From contig JAADDV010000130.1 of assembly GCA_013153795.1 (NCBI GenBank), forward strand, positions 1 to 5,934: 5,934 nucleotides of DNA, written 5' to 3'. The notes beneath the pieces were generated by a model, which was given only the letters and a program-made list of their open reading frames with translations, made no database searches and was not told the origin of the DNA. Of the stretch, positions 5,441-5,934 are shown piece after piece (position 1 is the stretch's first letter; every line of letters begins with the position of its first letter). The DNA is from Aquificota bacterium. GTDB lineage: Bacteria; Aquificota; Aquificia; Aquificales; Hydrogenothermaceae. Both the position numbers and the translations under genes were made by a program.

Positions 5441-5641
5441 ATGGCAAAGAAGGAGCAAACAGAAAAAACATACACACTAAAAGAGCTTGCAGAAAAACAT
5501 CTAAAAACACCTTTCAAAAACCAGACCTATATGTTGGAAGGCATAAAAGCAATGTTTAACCTCAAAGACGACGCAAAGCTAACAGAAGAAGAATTCCTAA
5601 AGATGCTAAAAAATTTCAAAGGAAAGAAAACAGAGGGATAA
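5441..5641 (+). CDS. Small unknown protein upstream of the tail sheath gene
   Basis: The 66-residue, lysine/glutamate-rich protein is not recognised. It has a helix at TLKELAEKHL (about 12-21), a middle region KNQTYMLEGIKAMFNL, and a C-terminal LTEEEFLKMLKNFKG (about 47-61), which suggests a compact two- or three-helix fold. There are no cysteines and no membrane segment. The start ATG 5441 has GGAG at 5430-5433, seven bases upstream, with a further AAGG just before it. It ends three bases before the sheath ORF. Mu-like phages also carry a small protein gene (gp38) just before the sheath gene, but I see no clear sequence likeness to that family, so only the position matches. Confidence 0.7.
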   Translation: MAKKEQTEKTYTLKELAEKHLKTPFKNQTYMLEGIKAMFNLKDDAKLTEEEFLKMLKNFKGKKTEG

Positions 5642-5644
5642 AAA

Positions 5645-5934
5645 ATGCCAAGAGATATACCATACGTGAAAATAATATTTGCTGACGGTGGAATAGGATA
5701 TATCCCAGCAACAGCAGATGGAATACCACTCTTCGTGGGAGTATCAACGGAAGGAACAGCAGAAGATAATAAAGTAGTAGCTATAAGCCCAGACAACAAA
5801 GACATAGTTTTTGACCTCTTCGGAGATACACCATTTACCCAGAAGATAATGGACTTCTTCTCAATGGGTGGTGGCATATGCTATGCAGTAAAAACATCAA
5901 ACGCAACAAATGAAGGAATACTGACAGCATTAGA
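5645..5934 (+). CDS. Probable tail sheath protein, N-terminal part (partial, runs off window)
   Basis: The open frame runs from ATG 5645 to the window end, 96 whole codons. The start has AGAGGG at 5632-5637, seven bases upstream. The sequence MPRDIPYVKIIFADGGIGYI followed by ATADGIPLFVGVSTEG, a 'DLFGDTPFTQKIMDFFSMGGG' block and 'ICYAVKTS' is the pattern of contractile tail sheath proteins of the DUF2586-like group: an N-terminal strand with 'dGG.G', an 'iGvs..G' strand, a 'fG..pl...l..ff..GG..vyavr' core. The sheath forms stacked hexamers around the tube and contracts to drive the spike through the membrane. Its place after the tail-terminator-like gene fits Mu-like order. Most of the protein is outside the window, so the exact family is unsettled. 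The role agrees with the gpV, PAAR, gp25 and J genes on the left, which imply a contractile tail. Confidence 0.78.
   Translation, partial: MPRDIPYVKIIFADGGIGYIPATADGIPLFVGVSTEGTAEDNKVVAISPDNKDIVFDLFGDTPFTQKIMDFFSMGGGICYAVKTSNATNEGILTAL

Noticed and set aside
5412..5480. A 22-residue ORF from ATG 5412 overlapping the start of the 66-residue gene
   Set aside because: It has no ribosome site, a very basic low-complexity product, and it overlaps a better supported start at 5441.
5527..5877. A 116-codon open frame on the - strand
   Set aside because: It is antisense to both the small gene and the sheath gene start, which have good ribosome sites and fit the operon. No independent support for it.
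1..5934. CRISPR arrays, tRNA or rRNA genes, insertion sequences, attachment sites
   Set aside because: I found no regular direct repeats with spacers, no tRNA-like cloverleaf, no transposase and no att-like repeat pair. Nearly all of the window is protein-coding.

Overview
This window is a single-strand structural-gene cluster of a contractile-tailed (myovirus-type) phage or prophage. All supported genes are on the + strand, packed with overlaps of a few bases or gaps of 1 to 11 bases, except for one 93-base and one 42-base spacer. The DNA is AT-rich (about 34% GC in a 240-base sample of the baseplate J gene), with very heavy use of ATA for isoleucine, AGA for arginine and several TTG start codons. 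Lysine/glutamate/isoleucine-rich proteins and this codon use suggest a low-GC, possibly thermophilic bacterium such as a member of the Aquificales (Hydrogenothermaceae). That host assignment is an impression, not a proof.

Left part (1-2597): the C-terminal end of a probable portal protein, then a classic baseplate block. It holds a gpV-like spike/OB-fold protein with a C-terminal beta-repeat, a separate cysteine-rich PAAR spike tip, a gp25/gpW-like wedge protein and a baseplate J (Mu gp47 / P2 gpJ type) wedge protein. The usual next gene, gpI, is absent.

Middle part (2594-4828): a small charged helical protein, a beta-rich protein that looks like a head-completion (stopper/adaptor) protein, and a 465-residue MuF (SPP1 gp7-type) head-morphogenesis protein. 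The MuF part carries the IARTE and Cys/His motifs typical of the family. It is followed by an extra C-terminal domain of about 175 residues that resembles the phage BECR-fold (Barnase/EndoU/ColicinE5-D/RelE-like) nuclease toxin domains. A small ORF overlaps its 3' end and fits a cognate immunity gene. GC content falls from 46% in the MuF Cys/His block (3781-4020) to 25% in the C-terminal domain (4081-4560) and 26% in the small downstream gene (4561-4800). This supports an exchangeable toxin/immunity cassette.

Right part (4829-5934): a non-coding spacer with two inverted repeats, one of which locks the Shine-Dalgarno sequence of the next gene into a stem. Then come a probable tail-terminator protein, a small unknown protein and the N-terminus of a probable tail sheath protein that runs off the window.

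Taken together, the genes encode parts of a portal-neck-tail machine plus an apparent cargo toxin carried in the head. The most notable item is the MuF-toxin/immunity module. The order is also unusual: baseplate genes lie between the portal end and MuF, and no capsid gene is in between.
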